A DNA stretch of 6,372 bases from Candidatus Aminicenantota bacterium (GCA_027365515.1 DAHXMK010000362.1:1-6372), one strand, 5' to 3'; shown: positions 1-5,328, numbered from the stretch's first letter. Notes: generated from the letters alone by a model not told the origin. Made by a program: numbers and translations.

Positions 1-132
1 TACTCCGACGCCAGTAATGTTGACATCTTTGCGAAGGGGGTCTTCGGAGTGGGGATGGGTGAGCAGCGAGGCCGAAGCCCTGGGAATACATACAAAACCA
101 TCCCTCCAGGGTTGGCTTTGCCAAGCCGAGCG
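1..132. other. Upstream non-coding stretch with small dyads; no supported gene
   Basis: I see no gene I can support here. Two + frames and at least one - frame happen to be open, but none shows a recognisable motif or an SD-preceded start. Visible structure consists of a 5-bp dyad CGAAG/CTTCG (32-36/42-46), CCCTGG/CCAGGG (78-83/106-111) and a tight hairpin TTGGC-TTT-GCCAA (112-124). The 7-mer GCCGAGC is tandemly duplicated (125-131, 132-138) and runs into the large hairpin that follows. The stretch could be the tail of an upstream transcript or a dispersed intergenic repeat. The left edge of the window prevents a decision. Confidence 0.4.
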
Positions 133-166
133 CCGAGCGGGAAGGGGCTAACCCTTTCCCGCTCGG
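133..166. terminator. Strong 15-bp stem hairpin, possible terminator of the upstream transcript
   Basis: Positions 133-147 pair with 152-166 across a 4-nt CTAA loop. The outer nine pairs (CCGAGCGGG with CCCGCTCGG) are perfect, followed by two A-T pairs, one G-U and three G-C. The hairpin lies upstream of the predicted nuo promoter, so it would act on transcription arriving from the left, not on nuo itself. No T-run follows on either strand (the + side continues ATTAGTAAGA), so it is not a textbook intrinsic terminator. It may instead be a transcript-end stabiliser or part of an intergenic repeat. Confidence 0.45.
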
Positions 167-191
167 ATTAGTAAGATAGGCTCTGGCGCGC

Positions 192-220
192 TTGACATAA
201 TCGGGCGGGTGTGGTTTACT
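192..220 (+). promoter_or_regulatory. Predicted sigma70-type promoter for the nuo cluster
   Basis: A perfect -35 hexamer TTGACA (192-197) is followed, after exactly 17 nt, by TTTACT (215-220), which matches the TATAAT consensus at four of six positions. Transcription would begin near 227, leaving a leader of about 43 nt before the nuoA start. It is the best-spaced promoter-like pair in the upstream 269 bases and faces the operon. It is a sequence prediction only. Confidence 0.55.
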
Positions 221-231
221 CGCTTCTATTT

Positions 232-251
232 CGGCGGGCGGCCGCCCGCCG
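232..251. repeat. Perfect 20-bp GC palindrome in the nuoA leader (possible operator or RNA hairpin)
   Basis: CGGCGGGCGG (232-241) is followed immediately by its exact reverse complement (242-251), with no spacer. As DNA it is a dyad covering roughly +5 to +25 relative to the predicted start, a position where a bound dimeric repressor would block transcription. As RNA it folds to an 8-bp all-GC stem with a GGCC loop ending 6-7 nt before the nuoA SD. Either reading suggests control of nuo expression. Chance symmetry in GC-rich DNA cannot be excluded, though ten perfect half-site bases are unlikely. Confidence 0.5.
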
Positions 252-257
252 CTCCAT

Positions 258-266
258 GAGGGGTGG
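258..266 (+). promoter_or_regulatory. Ribosome-binding site of nuoA
   Basis: The purine-rich GAGGGGTGG precedes two consecutive ATG codons (270 and 273). GAGG is 8 nt from the first ATG, while GGTGG is 6 nt from the second, so both starts are plausible and differ by one methionine. An ATG at 256 opens only a five-codon frame ending at the TGA at 271-273. Confidence 0.55.
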
Positions 267-269
267 CCC

Positions 270-626
270 ATGATGGCGTACCTGCCTATCGGCATCTTCC
301 TGGCTATAGCGCTTTTGATAGTGCCGCTGACAATGGTCATCGGCGCTTTTCTTCGCCCCAAGCGCTTCGACTACGTGAAATTGCAGCCTTACGAGTGCGG
401 CATTGACGTCCGCGAGTCGCCGAGGGGCAACTTCTCGGTTCACTTCTACATCGTGGCGGTCGTCTTCTTGATCTTCGACGTCGAGACGATCTTCCTCTTC
501 CCCTGGGCCGTGGCCTTCGACAAACTCGGCCTTTTCGGCGTGGTCGAGGTTTTCGTCTTTCTCGCCCTTCTGATCGCGGCCTATTTATACGCCTGGATCA
601 AAGGGGCCTTGAGGTGGGAAGCATGA
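270..626 (+). CDS. nuoA: NADH-quinone oxidoreductase subunit A (complex I membrane arm)
   Basis: Complex I subunit A (ND3 homologue), 118 aa, the usual family length. It sits at the junction of the membrane arm and the Q module, where its first cytosolic loop helps shape the quinone pocket. Three hydrophobic helices are visible (about residues 5-28, 57-80 and 86-112). The signature YECG is at residues 41-44, and helix 2 carries the conserved acidic pair in FDVETIFLFPWA (D70, E72). The start has two adjacent ATGs behind GAGGGGTGG; 270 is used here and 273 is equally possible. The stop TGA (624-626) overlaps the nuoB ATG as ATGA, which implies translational coupling. It is the first gene after the predicted promoter. 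Confidence 0.96.
   Translation: MMAYLPIGIFLAIALLIVPLTMVIGAFLRPKRFDYVKLQPYECGIDVRESPRGNFSVHFYIVAVVFLIFDVETIFLFPWAVAFDKLGLFGVVEVFVFLALLIAAYLYAWIKGALRWEA
611..616 (+). promoter_or_regulatory. SD deciding the nuoB start
   Basis: GAGGTG lies 6 nt before the ATG at 623. An in-frame GTG at 614 would lie inside this SD and have none of its own, so 623 is taken as the real nuoB start. Confidence 0.7.
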
Positions 627-1237
627 ACCCAGACCCGAACGGCGCCTCCTACCCATCGTGGGTCGGGCTCGCCAAGGTTGACACGCTTTTCGACTACTGC
701 CGCAGAAACAGCCTCTGGCCGATGACCTTCGGCCTCGCCTGCTGCGCGATCGAGATGATCTGCACTTCATGTTCGCGCTACGACATCGCGAGGTTCGGCT
801 CGGAGGTCTTCAGGCCATCTCCACGGCAGTCGGACGTCATGATCATCGCCGGGACGATCTCGATGAAGATGGCCCCGATCGTAAGGCGCCTTTACGACCA
901 GATGCCCGACCCGAAGTGGGTGATAGCAATGGGAAGCTGCGCGATAAAGGGCGGCCCGTACGACGACTACGCCGTCTTGCAGGGCGCGGGGCTCGTGGTG
1001 CCGGTGGACATTTACGTCTCCGGCTGTCCCCCCAGGCCCGAGGCGCTGCTCTACGCTTTGATGAAGCTCCAGGACAAGATCAGGAATCCCGAGGTGGTCA
1101 AGGCCCCTTACGGCAAAGCCGTTCTCAAGGAGCGTCCGACCAAGGGGTGGATGGCGAAGGGCGAAGAGCTTCCCGAAGTCGTTGCGAAGTACGAAGAGGC
1201 CGGCAACACGGTTCAGAGCGGCCAGATTTTGAAATAG
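623..1237 (+). CDS. nuoB: NADH-quinone oxidoreductase subunit B (cluster N2 subunit)
   Basis: Complex I subunit B (PSST homologue), 204 aa from ATG 623. It holds 4Fe-4S cluster N2, which reduces quinone at the interface with NuoD. All four N2 ligands can be placed: tandem C40-C41 in GLACCAIEM, C106 in MGSCAIKGG and C135 in SGCPPRPE. The family blocks RPSPRQSDVMI, KMAPIVRRLYDQMPDPKW and VPVDIYV are intact. Two further cysteines, C47 and C50, lie just after the CC pair; E. coli NuoB and Thermus Nqo6, as I recall them, do not have them. The C-terminal ~50 residues beyond LQDKI are a charged tail. The ATGA overlap couples its translation to nuoA, and nuoC follows after 9 bp. Confidence 0.96.
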   Translation: MNPDPNGASYPSWVGLAKVDTLFDYCRRNSLWPMTFGLACCAIEMICTSCSRYDIARFGSEVFRPSPRQSDVMIIAGTISMKMAPIVRRLYDQMPDPKWVIAMGSCAIKGGPYDDYAVLQGAGLVVPVDIYVSGCPPRPEALLYALMKLQDKIRNPEVVKAPYGKAVLKERPTKGWMAKGEELPEVVAKYEEAGNTVQSGQILK

Positions 1238-1246
1238 AGGTTCTTG

Positions 1247-1957
1247 ATGAGCGACGAGAAAGAGCAACCTGGATCACCGGCGGCGCCGCCGGCCGAGCAA
1301 TCTCCCGCCGAGGCGCAGGCAAAGCCGGCGCCACCAAAGCCCCCGGCTCCCAAGCCGGCCGTCCCCGCTGGCCCCAAGAAGTGGGAATCAACCGGGGAAG
1401 TGGCGGAGAACGGCGCGACGGCCGCTCTTAAGGCGAAGTTCGGCGAAGCGGTGGCCGGCGTCAAGAGCCCCTGCAAAGAGGCCGTGGTCATGGTCCCCAA
1501 AGCCAAGCTGGCCGAGATTCTCTCATTCTTGAGGGATGACGCCGCCTGCTCGATGGACTATCTGAGCGACCTGACCGGCGCCCATTTTCCGGTCAACGAC
1601 AAGAAGTTCGAGGTCGCCTACCACCTTTATTCGTTGGCGCACAAACACTCCTTGAGGGTGAAAGTCCAGCTTGACGACGGAGAATCCTGCCCGACGGCCA
1701 CCGCCGTCTGGCCCGGCGCCGACTGGATGGAGCGCGAAGCGCACGACCTTCTGGGCATAGTCTTCGAGGGCCACCCCGACCTGAAAGTCATCCTGCTTCC
1801 AGAGGAGTTCGAGGGCCACCCGCTGAGGAAGGAATTCCCGCTGGGGGGAAAGCAGGAGGAGATGATCCGATCGAACAAGTACGGCAAGCCGGTTTACCTT
1901 CCGGAAGATATAGAGGAAGCGAGGAAGATAATCGAGGAGCACCGCCATGGCAGTTAA
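1247..1957 (+). CDS. nuoC: NADH-quinone oxidoreductase subunit C (30 kDa subunit)
   Basis: Complex I subunit C (30-kDa/Nqo5 family), 236 aa, a structural part of the Q module that packs on NuoD and NuoB. The diagnostic region is DWMEREAHDLLGI (residues 159-171), continuing into FEGHPDL and FEGHPLRKEFPL (about 173-199). The domain proper begins near residue 45. Residues about 7-44 form a Pro/Ala/Lys-rich extension, probably disordered, that the core family does not need. The ATG at 1247 is chosen because AGAGG (1236-1240) is 6 nt upstream; the in-frame TTG at 1244 is worse placed. It is a stand-alone NuoC, not the NuoCD fusion of enterobacteria. Its last 11 bases overlap nuoD in another frame. 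Confidence 0.95.
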   Translation: MSDEKEQPGSPAAPPAEQSPAEAQAKPAPPKPPAPKPAVPAGPKKWESTGEVAENGATAALKAKFGEAVAGVKSPCKEAVVMVPKAKLAEILSFLRDDAACSMDYLSDLTGAHFPVNDKKFEVAYHLYSLAHKHSLRVKVQLDDGESCPTATAVWPGADWMEREAHDLLGIVFEGHPDLKVILLPEEFEGHPLRKEFPLGGKQEEMIRSNKYGKPVYLPEDIEEARKIIEEHRHGS

Positions 1958-3089
1958 CGAGCAGGCGGAGAAGGTCTCTCCCCTCCGTGAAATAATGGAG
2001 ACCCGCGAGATCGAGCTGAACCTCGGGCCGCAGCACCCAGCCACCCACGGCGTTTACCGCGCGCTCGTCAGGCTGGACGGCGAAAGGGTCCTCGGGATGG
2101 AGTCGGTCATCGGCTACCTCCACCGCGGAATCGAGAAGTGGGCCGAGTACCGGACATGGCAGCAGGCAACGCCGATCTTCGACCGGCTGGACTACGTCGG
2201 CGCCGTGCTCAACTGCCACGGCTATGTAGGCGCGGTGGAGAAGCTTCTTAACGTCGAGGTCCCGAAGAGGGCGCAGTACATCCGCGTCATCCTGGACGAG
2301 CTCCAGCGAATCGCGAGCCACCTCGTCTGGCTTGGGACTCACGGCCTGGACATAGGCGCGCAGTCCGTCCTCTTTTACGCCATCAGGGAGCGCGAGGCGA
2401 TCATGGACCTCTTCGAGGCGATGCTCGGCCAGCGCCTCCTGCCGAACGCCTACCCGATCGGCGGCGTCCGCTTCGATTTTCCGAAGGGGTGGGTCGAGGT
2501 CTGCCGCCAGTTCCTGGAAATCTTCCCGAAGCGCATTGACGAATACGAAGGGCTGCTGACCGGCAACAGGATCTGGCGGCAGCGCACGATAGGTGTGGGT
2601 GTCATCTCGGCGAAGGACGCGATTGCACTGAGCCTCTCCGGCCCAACGCTGAGAGGCTCCGGCGTCAACTTCGACGTGCGCAAGGCGATCCCGTATTCTA
2701 GTTACGAGGATTTCGACTTTGAAATCCCGCTGGGGCAAAACGGTGACGTCTTCGACCGTTACCTCTGCCGCGTCCGCGAGATGCGCCAGAGCGTCAGGAT
2801 AATCAAGCAGGCGTTGGACGGAATGCCGGAAGGGGAGCTTCGTGGCAAGGTGGGCAAGATAATCAGGCCGCCCGCCGGCGAAGCTTACTACACGATCGAG
2901 GCGGCCAAGGGGCAGCTCGGCTTCTACATAGTCAGCGACGGAAGCGACAAGCCTTTCAGGGTCCACGTCAAGTCGCCCTCCTTCGTAAACCTCCAGGGGA
3001 TCGAGACGATGTGCAAGGGGAACCTCATCGCCGACGTGGTCGCGGTCATCGGCTCGCTGGACATCGTCCTCGGCGAAGTGGACAGGTAG
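1947..3089 (+). CDS. nuoD: NADH-quinone oxidoreductase subunit D (49 kDa, quinone-site subunit)
   Basis: Complex I subunit D (49-kDa/Nqo4; related to the large subunit of [NiFe] hydrogenases), 380 aa. With NuoB it forms the quinone head-group site. GPQHPATHG (27-35) supplies the site histidine H34, and Y83 in RLDYVGA matches the quinone-binding tyrosine of Thermus Nqo4. Other family blocks are IGYLHRGIEK, RVILDELQRIASHL, IGGVRFDFP, LRGSGVNFDVRK, GFYIVSDG and the canonical end LGEVDR. The hydrogenase Ni-ligand cysteines are absent, as expected. Between ALDGMPEG and IEAAKGQLG (about 290-318) the chain is some 20-25 residues shorter than Thermus Nqo4. Start ATG 1947 has GAGGAG (1934-1939 region) upstream; ATG 1995 is a weaker alternative. 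Confidence 0.96.
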   Translation: MAVNEQAEKVSPLREIMETREIELNLGPQHPATHGVYRALVRLDGERVLGMESVIGYLHRGIEKWAEYRTWQQATPIFDRLDYVGAVLNCHGYVGAVEKLLNVEVPKRAQYIRVILDELQRIASHLVWLGTHGLDIGAQSVLFYAIREREAIMDLFEAMLGQRLLPNAYPIGGVRFDFPKGWVEVCRQFLEIFPKRIDEYEGLLTGNRIWRQRTIGVGVISAKDAIALSLSGPTLRGSGVNFDVRKAIPYSSYEDFDFEIPLGQNGDVFDRYLCRVREMRQSVRIIKQALDGMPEGELRGKVGKIIRPPAGEAYYTIEAAKGQLGFYIVSDGSDKPFRVHVKSPSFVNLQGIETMCKGNLIADVVAVIGSLDIVLGEVDR

Positions 3090-3093
3090 GTGG
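3088..3093 (+). promoter_or_regulatory. SD deciding the nuoH start
   Basis: AGGTGG, overlapping the nuoD stop codon TAG (3087-3089), is 5 nt before the ATG at 3099. The in-frame GTG at 3090 lies within this SD, so it is rejected as the start and the protein begins MDFATIM. Confidence 0.65.
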
Positions 3094-3098
3094 AGACA

Positions 3099-4151
3099 AT
3101 GGACTTCGCGACTATAATGCAGTACGCCGGCTGGCCGCTAATCAAAATCGTGATCCTGTTGATCCCGGTCTTCACGGTGGTCGCGTACATGGTCTGGTTT
3201 GAAAGGAGGCTTCTCGCCTTCTTCCAGTCGCGCCTCGGCCCCAACCGCGTCGGGCCTTTGGGGCTGATCCAGCCGATTGCCGACGGCCTCAAGCTCTTCT
3301 TGAAAGAGGATCTGGTTCCGATGAACTCCAGGCCCTTCCTTTTCAAGATAGCGCCGATATTCGCTTTTTTCCCCGCCTTCGTCGGCTTCGCCATCGTTTC
3401 GTGGGCGCTGCCTTGGGTCACGCCCTCCGGGAAGGTTCACCCCTTCGTAGTCGCCGACGTTGACCTCGGCATCCTCTTCGTCCTGGCGCTTTCGTCGCTG
3501 AGCATCTTCGGCATAATACTCGCGGGGTGGTCGTCCGGCTCGAAGTATCCGCTCTTTGGAAGCCTCCGCTCGGCGAGCCAGATGCTCGCCTACGAAGTGC
3601 CGATGACGCTTTCGGTCGTTGCGGTCGTCCTGCTGGCCGGCTCATTCAGGCTGAGCGACATCGTAGCGGCGCAGGAAAAGCTGGGCTGGTATTACCTCTT
3701 CCCGGGCATTCTCGCTTTCGGCGTTTACCTCGTTTCGGCCGTCGCCGAAAGCAACCGCGTCCCCTTCGACCTTCCCGAGGGAGAGAGCGAAATCATCGGC
3801 TTCCATACAGAATACTCGGGGATGCGCTTCGCCTGGTACTTCGTGGGCGAGTACGCAAACGTCACGCTGATAAGCGTCCTCGGCACGACGATGTTCTTGG
3901 GCGGCTACGACATCCCGTTCGTCAACGACGCCGCCCTCTACGCCGCCCACCCGGAGCTTACCAGCGTTCTGGGCGTCTGCGCCTTCGCGGCGAAGGCCGC
4001 GCTGTTCGCCGTCTTCTTCATCTGGATCCGCGCCACCTGGCCCCGCTACCGGTACGACCAGCTCCTGAAGATCGGCTGGATCGTCCTTCTGCCGATAGCG
4101 CTCGCCAACCTCGTGCTGGTGGCGCTTTTGAAGCTCTGGCTTTTGAGGTGA
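3099..4151 (+). CDS. nuoH: NADH-quinone oxidoreductase subunit H (membrane-arm heel, quinone channel)
   Basis: Complex I subunit H (ND1 homologue), 350 aa, with about eight membrane helices. It anchors the Q module to the membrane, forms most of the quinone entry channel and passes the redox signal to the proton-pumping chain. The first cytosolic block is FERRLLAFFQSRLGPNRVGP (34-53), with E35-R36. The second is AESNRVPFDLP followed by EGESEIIGFHTEYSG (about 216-241). The second loop is one residue shorter than the common form, in which the acidic run is followed by L-V-A-G. The gene follows nuoD by 9 bp, where nuoE-F-G would sit in the classical order. Its TGA stop ends 4 bp before the favoured nuoI ATG. 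Confidence 0.96.
   Translation: MDFATIMQYAGWPLIKIVILLIPVFTVVAYMVWFERRLLAFFQSRLGPNRVGPLGLIQPIADGLKLFLKEDLVPMNSRPFLFKIAPIFAFFPAFVGFAIVSWALPWVTPSGKVHPFVVADVDLGILFVLALSSLSIFGIILAGWSSGSKYPLFGSLRSASQMLAYEVPMTLSVVAVVLLAGSFRLSDIVAAQEKLGWYYLFPGILAFGVYLVSAVAESNRVPFDLPEGESEIIGFHTEYSGMRFAWYFVGEYANVTLISVLGTTMFLGGYDIPFVNDAALYAAHPELTSVLGVCAFAAKAALFAVFFIWIRATWPRYRYDQLLKIGWIVLLPIALANLVLVALLKLWLLR
4145..4150 (+). promoter_or_regulatory. SD for nuoI, inside the nuoH 3' end
   Basis: GAGGTG is 5 nt before the ATG at 4156 but only 2 nt before the adjacent ATG at 4153. The second methionine is therefore preferred. The site overlaps the final nuoH codons, which implies coupled translation. Confidence 0.6.
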
Positions 4152-4155
4152 AATG

Positions 4156-4632
4156 ATGAACGCCGCAGCCAGATTCATAAAGATGGTCACCTTCTGGGAG
4201 CTTCTCAAGGGAATGGCCATCACGAGCCGCTTCGTCGCAAAGCCAAAGGTGACGGAGCTCTACCCCGACGTCCGCCCAGTCCTTCCGTACAGGACCAAGG
4301 GCCGCCTTCACGTCGAGATAGAGACCTGCATCTCTTGCCGGATGTGCGAGAAGGCCTGCCCCGAAGGCTGCATCAAGGTTTTCCAGCCCTCCAAGGAGGT
4401 CTTCAAGACCGACAAGCGGCCGGTGGAGTTCTACATCAGCCAGGAGCACTGCCTCCACTGCGGCATGTGCGTTGACGCCTGCCCGACCGGCTCGATCCAC
4501 CACTCGCAGGAATTCGAGATGGCCATCTACAACCCGGACGACCTTCTCTTCGACAAGGAGACGCTTCCTTACGACTTGGACATCAAGAGGTTCCGGTGGA
4601 ACTTCATAGAAAACGTGCCGGTCAAGAAATAG
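4156..4632 (+). CDS. nuoI: NADH-quinone oxidoreductase subunit I (2x[4Fe-4S] ferredoxin-like)
   Basis: Complex I subunit I (TYKY/Nqo9), 158 aa, which carries clusters N6a and N6b and relays electrons to N2 in NuoB. Two complete motifs of the form C-x2-C-x2-C-x3-C-P are present: C58, C61, C64, C68 and C99, C102, C105, C109 (numbered from ATG 4156). One extra cysteine, C72, lies in PEGC after the first motif. An amphipathic N-terminal segment (about residues 4-27) probably lies along the membrane, as in the family. ATG 4153 is a possible start one codon earlier. In a complex lacking NuoEFG this subunit would be the likely entry point for electrons. The 134-bp gap after it is the largest between genes in the window. 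Confidence 0.95.
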   Translation: MNAAARFIKMVTFWELLKGMAITSRFVAKPKVTELYPDVRPVLPYRTKGRLHVEIETCISCRMCEKACPEGCIKVFQPSKEVFKTDKRPVEFYISQEHCLHCGMCVDACPTGSIHHSQEFEMAIYNPDDLLFDKETLPYDLDIKRFRWNFIENVPVKK

Positions 4633-4689
4633 AGGCGGTCACGACGAAGGCACGAAGGGCGTAAAGAAAAGGGGAGTTTAGAGAAAAGG

Positions 4690-4740
4690 GATGATGAGAA
4701 GATGAAAAGGCGTCGGCCCTCATCTTGTGAACCCATCATC
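4690..4740. repeat. Imperfect inverted repeat / hairpin between nuoI and nuoJ
   Basis: GATGATG (4690-4696) pairs with CATCATC (4734-4740). Inside it AAGATGA (4699-4705) pairs with TCATCTT (4720-4726), and GGC (4709-4711) with GCC (4716-4718) around loop GTCG. That makes 17 pairs with small internal loops. No T-run follows, so it is a poor terminator. An mRNA processing or stabilising element, or a small repeat insertion, fits better. Confidence 0.5.
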
Positions 4741-4753
4741 TGATAAACCAGCT

Positions 4754-4759
4754 TAGGAG
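4754..4759 (+). promoter_or_regulatory. Ribosome-binding site of nuoJ
   Basis: TAGGAG lies 7 nt before the nuoJ ATG at 4767. Because nuoJ is separated from nuoI by the island, it must initiate on its own rather than by coupling. Confidence 0.65.
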
Positions 4760-4766
4760 TCTTGGC

Positions 4767-5327
4767 ATGGCGATTCTCTGGGTACTGCTTGCAATCTTCA
4801 TAGCGGCATGCGCCCTTGGCGTGGTGCTTTCCAGGAGCCCGATCACCTCCGCCCTTTCGCTCCTCATAGGCTTCGTGGGCGTGGGCGTCCTCTACCTCTG
4901 CCTCAAGGCCGAATTCGTGGCGGCGGTGCAGGTGCTCGTTTACGCCGGCGGCATCATGGTCCTCTACGTCATCGGCGTCATGTTCACCGACAGCGAGGCT
5001 CTCAGGCTCAACAGGCAAACGCACATGCAGGCGTGGCCGGCCTTCTTCATCATTCTCGTGCTTTTCGCCTGGATGGGCCACAAGCTCTACCACGCGGAAT
5101 ACAAGGCGGTCCCGTCGGCGGTCACGGTCGCCGTCGCCGCGACCCCGGAAGAGGAAGCGAAGACAAGGCTCGCGCTCGAAGCGAAGGCCGCGCTGGCCCA
5201 CGACACCAACCCGCGCCAGGTTTCCGTGGCGCTCTTCAGCGATTTCCTCTATCCCTTCGAGGCGGCATCGGTCCTTCTGGCCGTAGCCGTGCTCGGGGGA
5301 ATCTTCCTCGCCAAGAAGGAGGTGTAG
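4767..5327 (+). CDS. nuoJ: NADH-quinone oxidoreductase subunit J (membrane arm)
   Basis: Complex I subunit J (ND6 homologue), 186 aa, with five predicted membrane helices. It links the quinone-proximal part of the membrane arm to the antiporter-like subunits. The third helix carries the family signature FVAAVQVLVYAGGIMVLYVI (50-69); Y59 falls where the conserved tyrosine of E. coli NuoJ lies. The last helix contains the expected DFLYPFEAASVLLAVAVLGG (about 159-178). Between helices 4 and 5, residues about 115-146 form an Ala/Glu-rich segment (TPEEEAKTRLALEAKAALA) with helical character. The start ATG has TAGGAG 7 nt upstream. It follows the intergenic island and is 1 bp from nuoK, whose SD lies inside the nuoJ 3' end. 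Confidence 0.93.
   Translation: MAILWVLLAIFIAACALGVVLSRSPITSALSLLIGFVGVGVLYLCLKAEFVAAVQVLVYAGGIMVLYVIGVMFTDSEALRLNRQTHMQAWPAFFIILVLFAWMGHKLYHAEYKAVPSAVTVAVAATPEEEAKTRLALEAKAALAHDTNPRQVSVALFSDFLYPFEAASVLLAVAVLGGIFLAKKEV
5316..5324 (+). promoter_or_regulatory. Near-perfect SD supporting the nuoK GTG start
   Basis: AAGGAGGTG, inside the last nuoJ codons, matches the 16S anti-SD almost completely. Its GGAGG core ends 6 nt before the GTG at 5329. There is no alternative ATG nearby, so this SD decides the GTG start. Confidence 0.75.
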
Positions 5328-5328
5328 G

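Larger units (their letters stand above)
4633..4766. other. nuoI-nuoJ intergenic island, purine-rich and repeat-like
   Basis: This is the only sizeable gap in a cluster otherwise packed at 9 bp or less. It opens with a decayed short tandem, CACGA-CGAAGG then CACGAAGG (4640-4658). A strongly purine-biased run (about 4661-4710) follows, then the arms of an imperfect hairpin (4690-4740), then the nuoJ SD. No reading frame here has a plausible start and motif. It resembles dispersed intergenic repeats of GC-rich bacteria, but I cannot confirm copies elsewhere. Confidence 0.45.

Noticed and set aside
20..48. A second TTGACA (20-25) as a promoter
   Set aside because: At 17 nt spacing the -10 position reads TTCGGA, which does not resemble TATAAT.
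256..273. Tiny upstream frame ATG AGG GGT GGC CCA TGA as a leader peptide
   Set aside because: The ATG itself overlaps the nuoA SD and has no SD of its own; five codons show no attenuator-like composition.
2823..2901. Deletion or frameshift damaging nuoD
   Set aside because: The frame is intact through to the canonical C-terminus, and residues on both sides match the family, so a natural short form is more likely.
1788..2966. Long minus-strand open frame (392 codons) opposite nuoC/nuoD
   Set aside because: It mirrors the codon structure of nuoD, whose conserved protein motifs cover the whole + strand. No SD, domain or independent support; GC-rich genes routinely leave such antisense frames open.
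3527..4156. Plus-strand alternative-frame open frame of 209 codons inside nuoH
   Set aside because: Arg/Pro-rich shadow of the nuoH frame, which is confirmed by conserved membrane-protein motifs.
4690..4740. Intrinsic terminator splitting the operon after nuoI
   Set aside because: The stem is interrupted and is not followed by a T-run. nuoJ-K-L belong to the same complex and have no obvious promoter of their own in the spacer.
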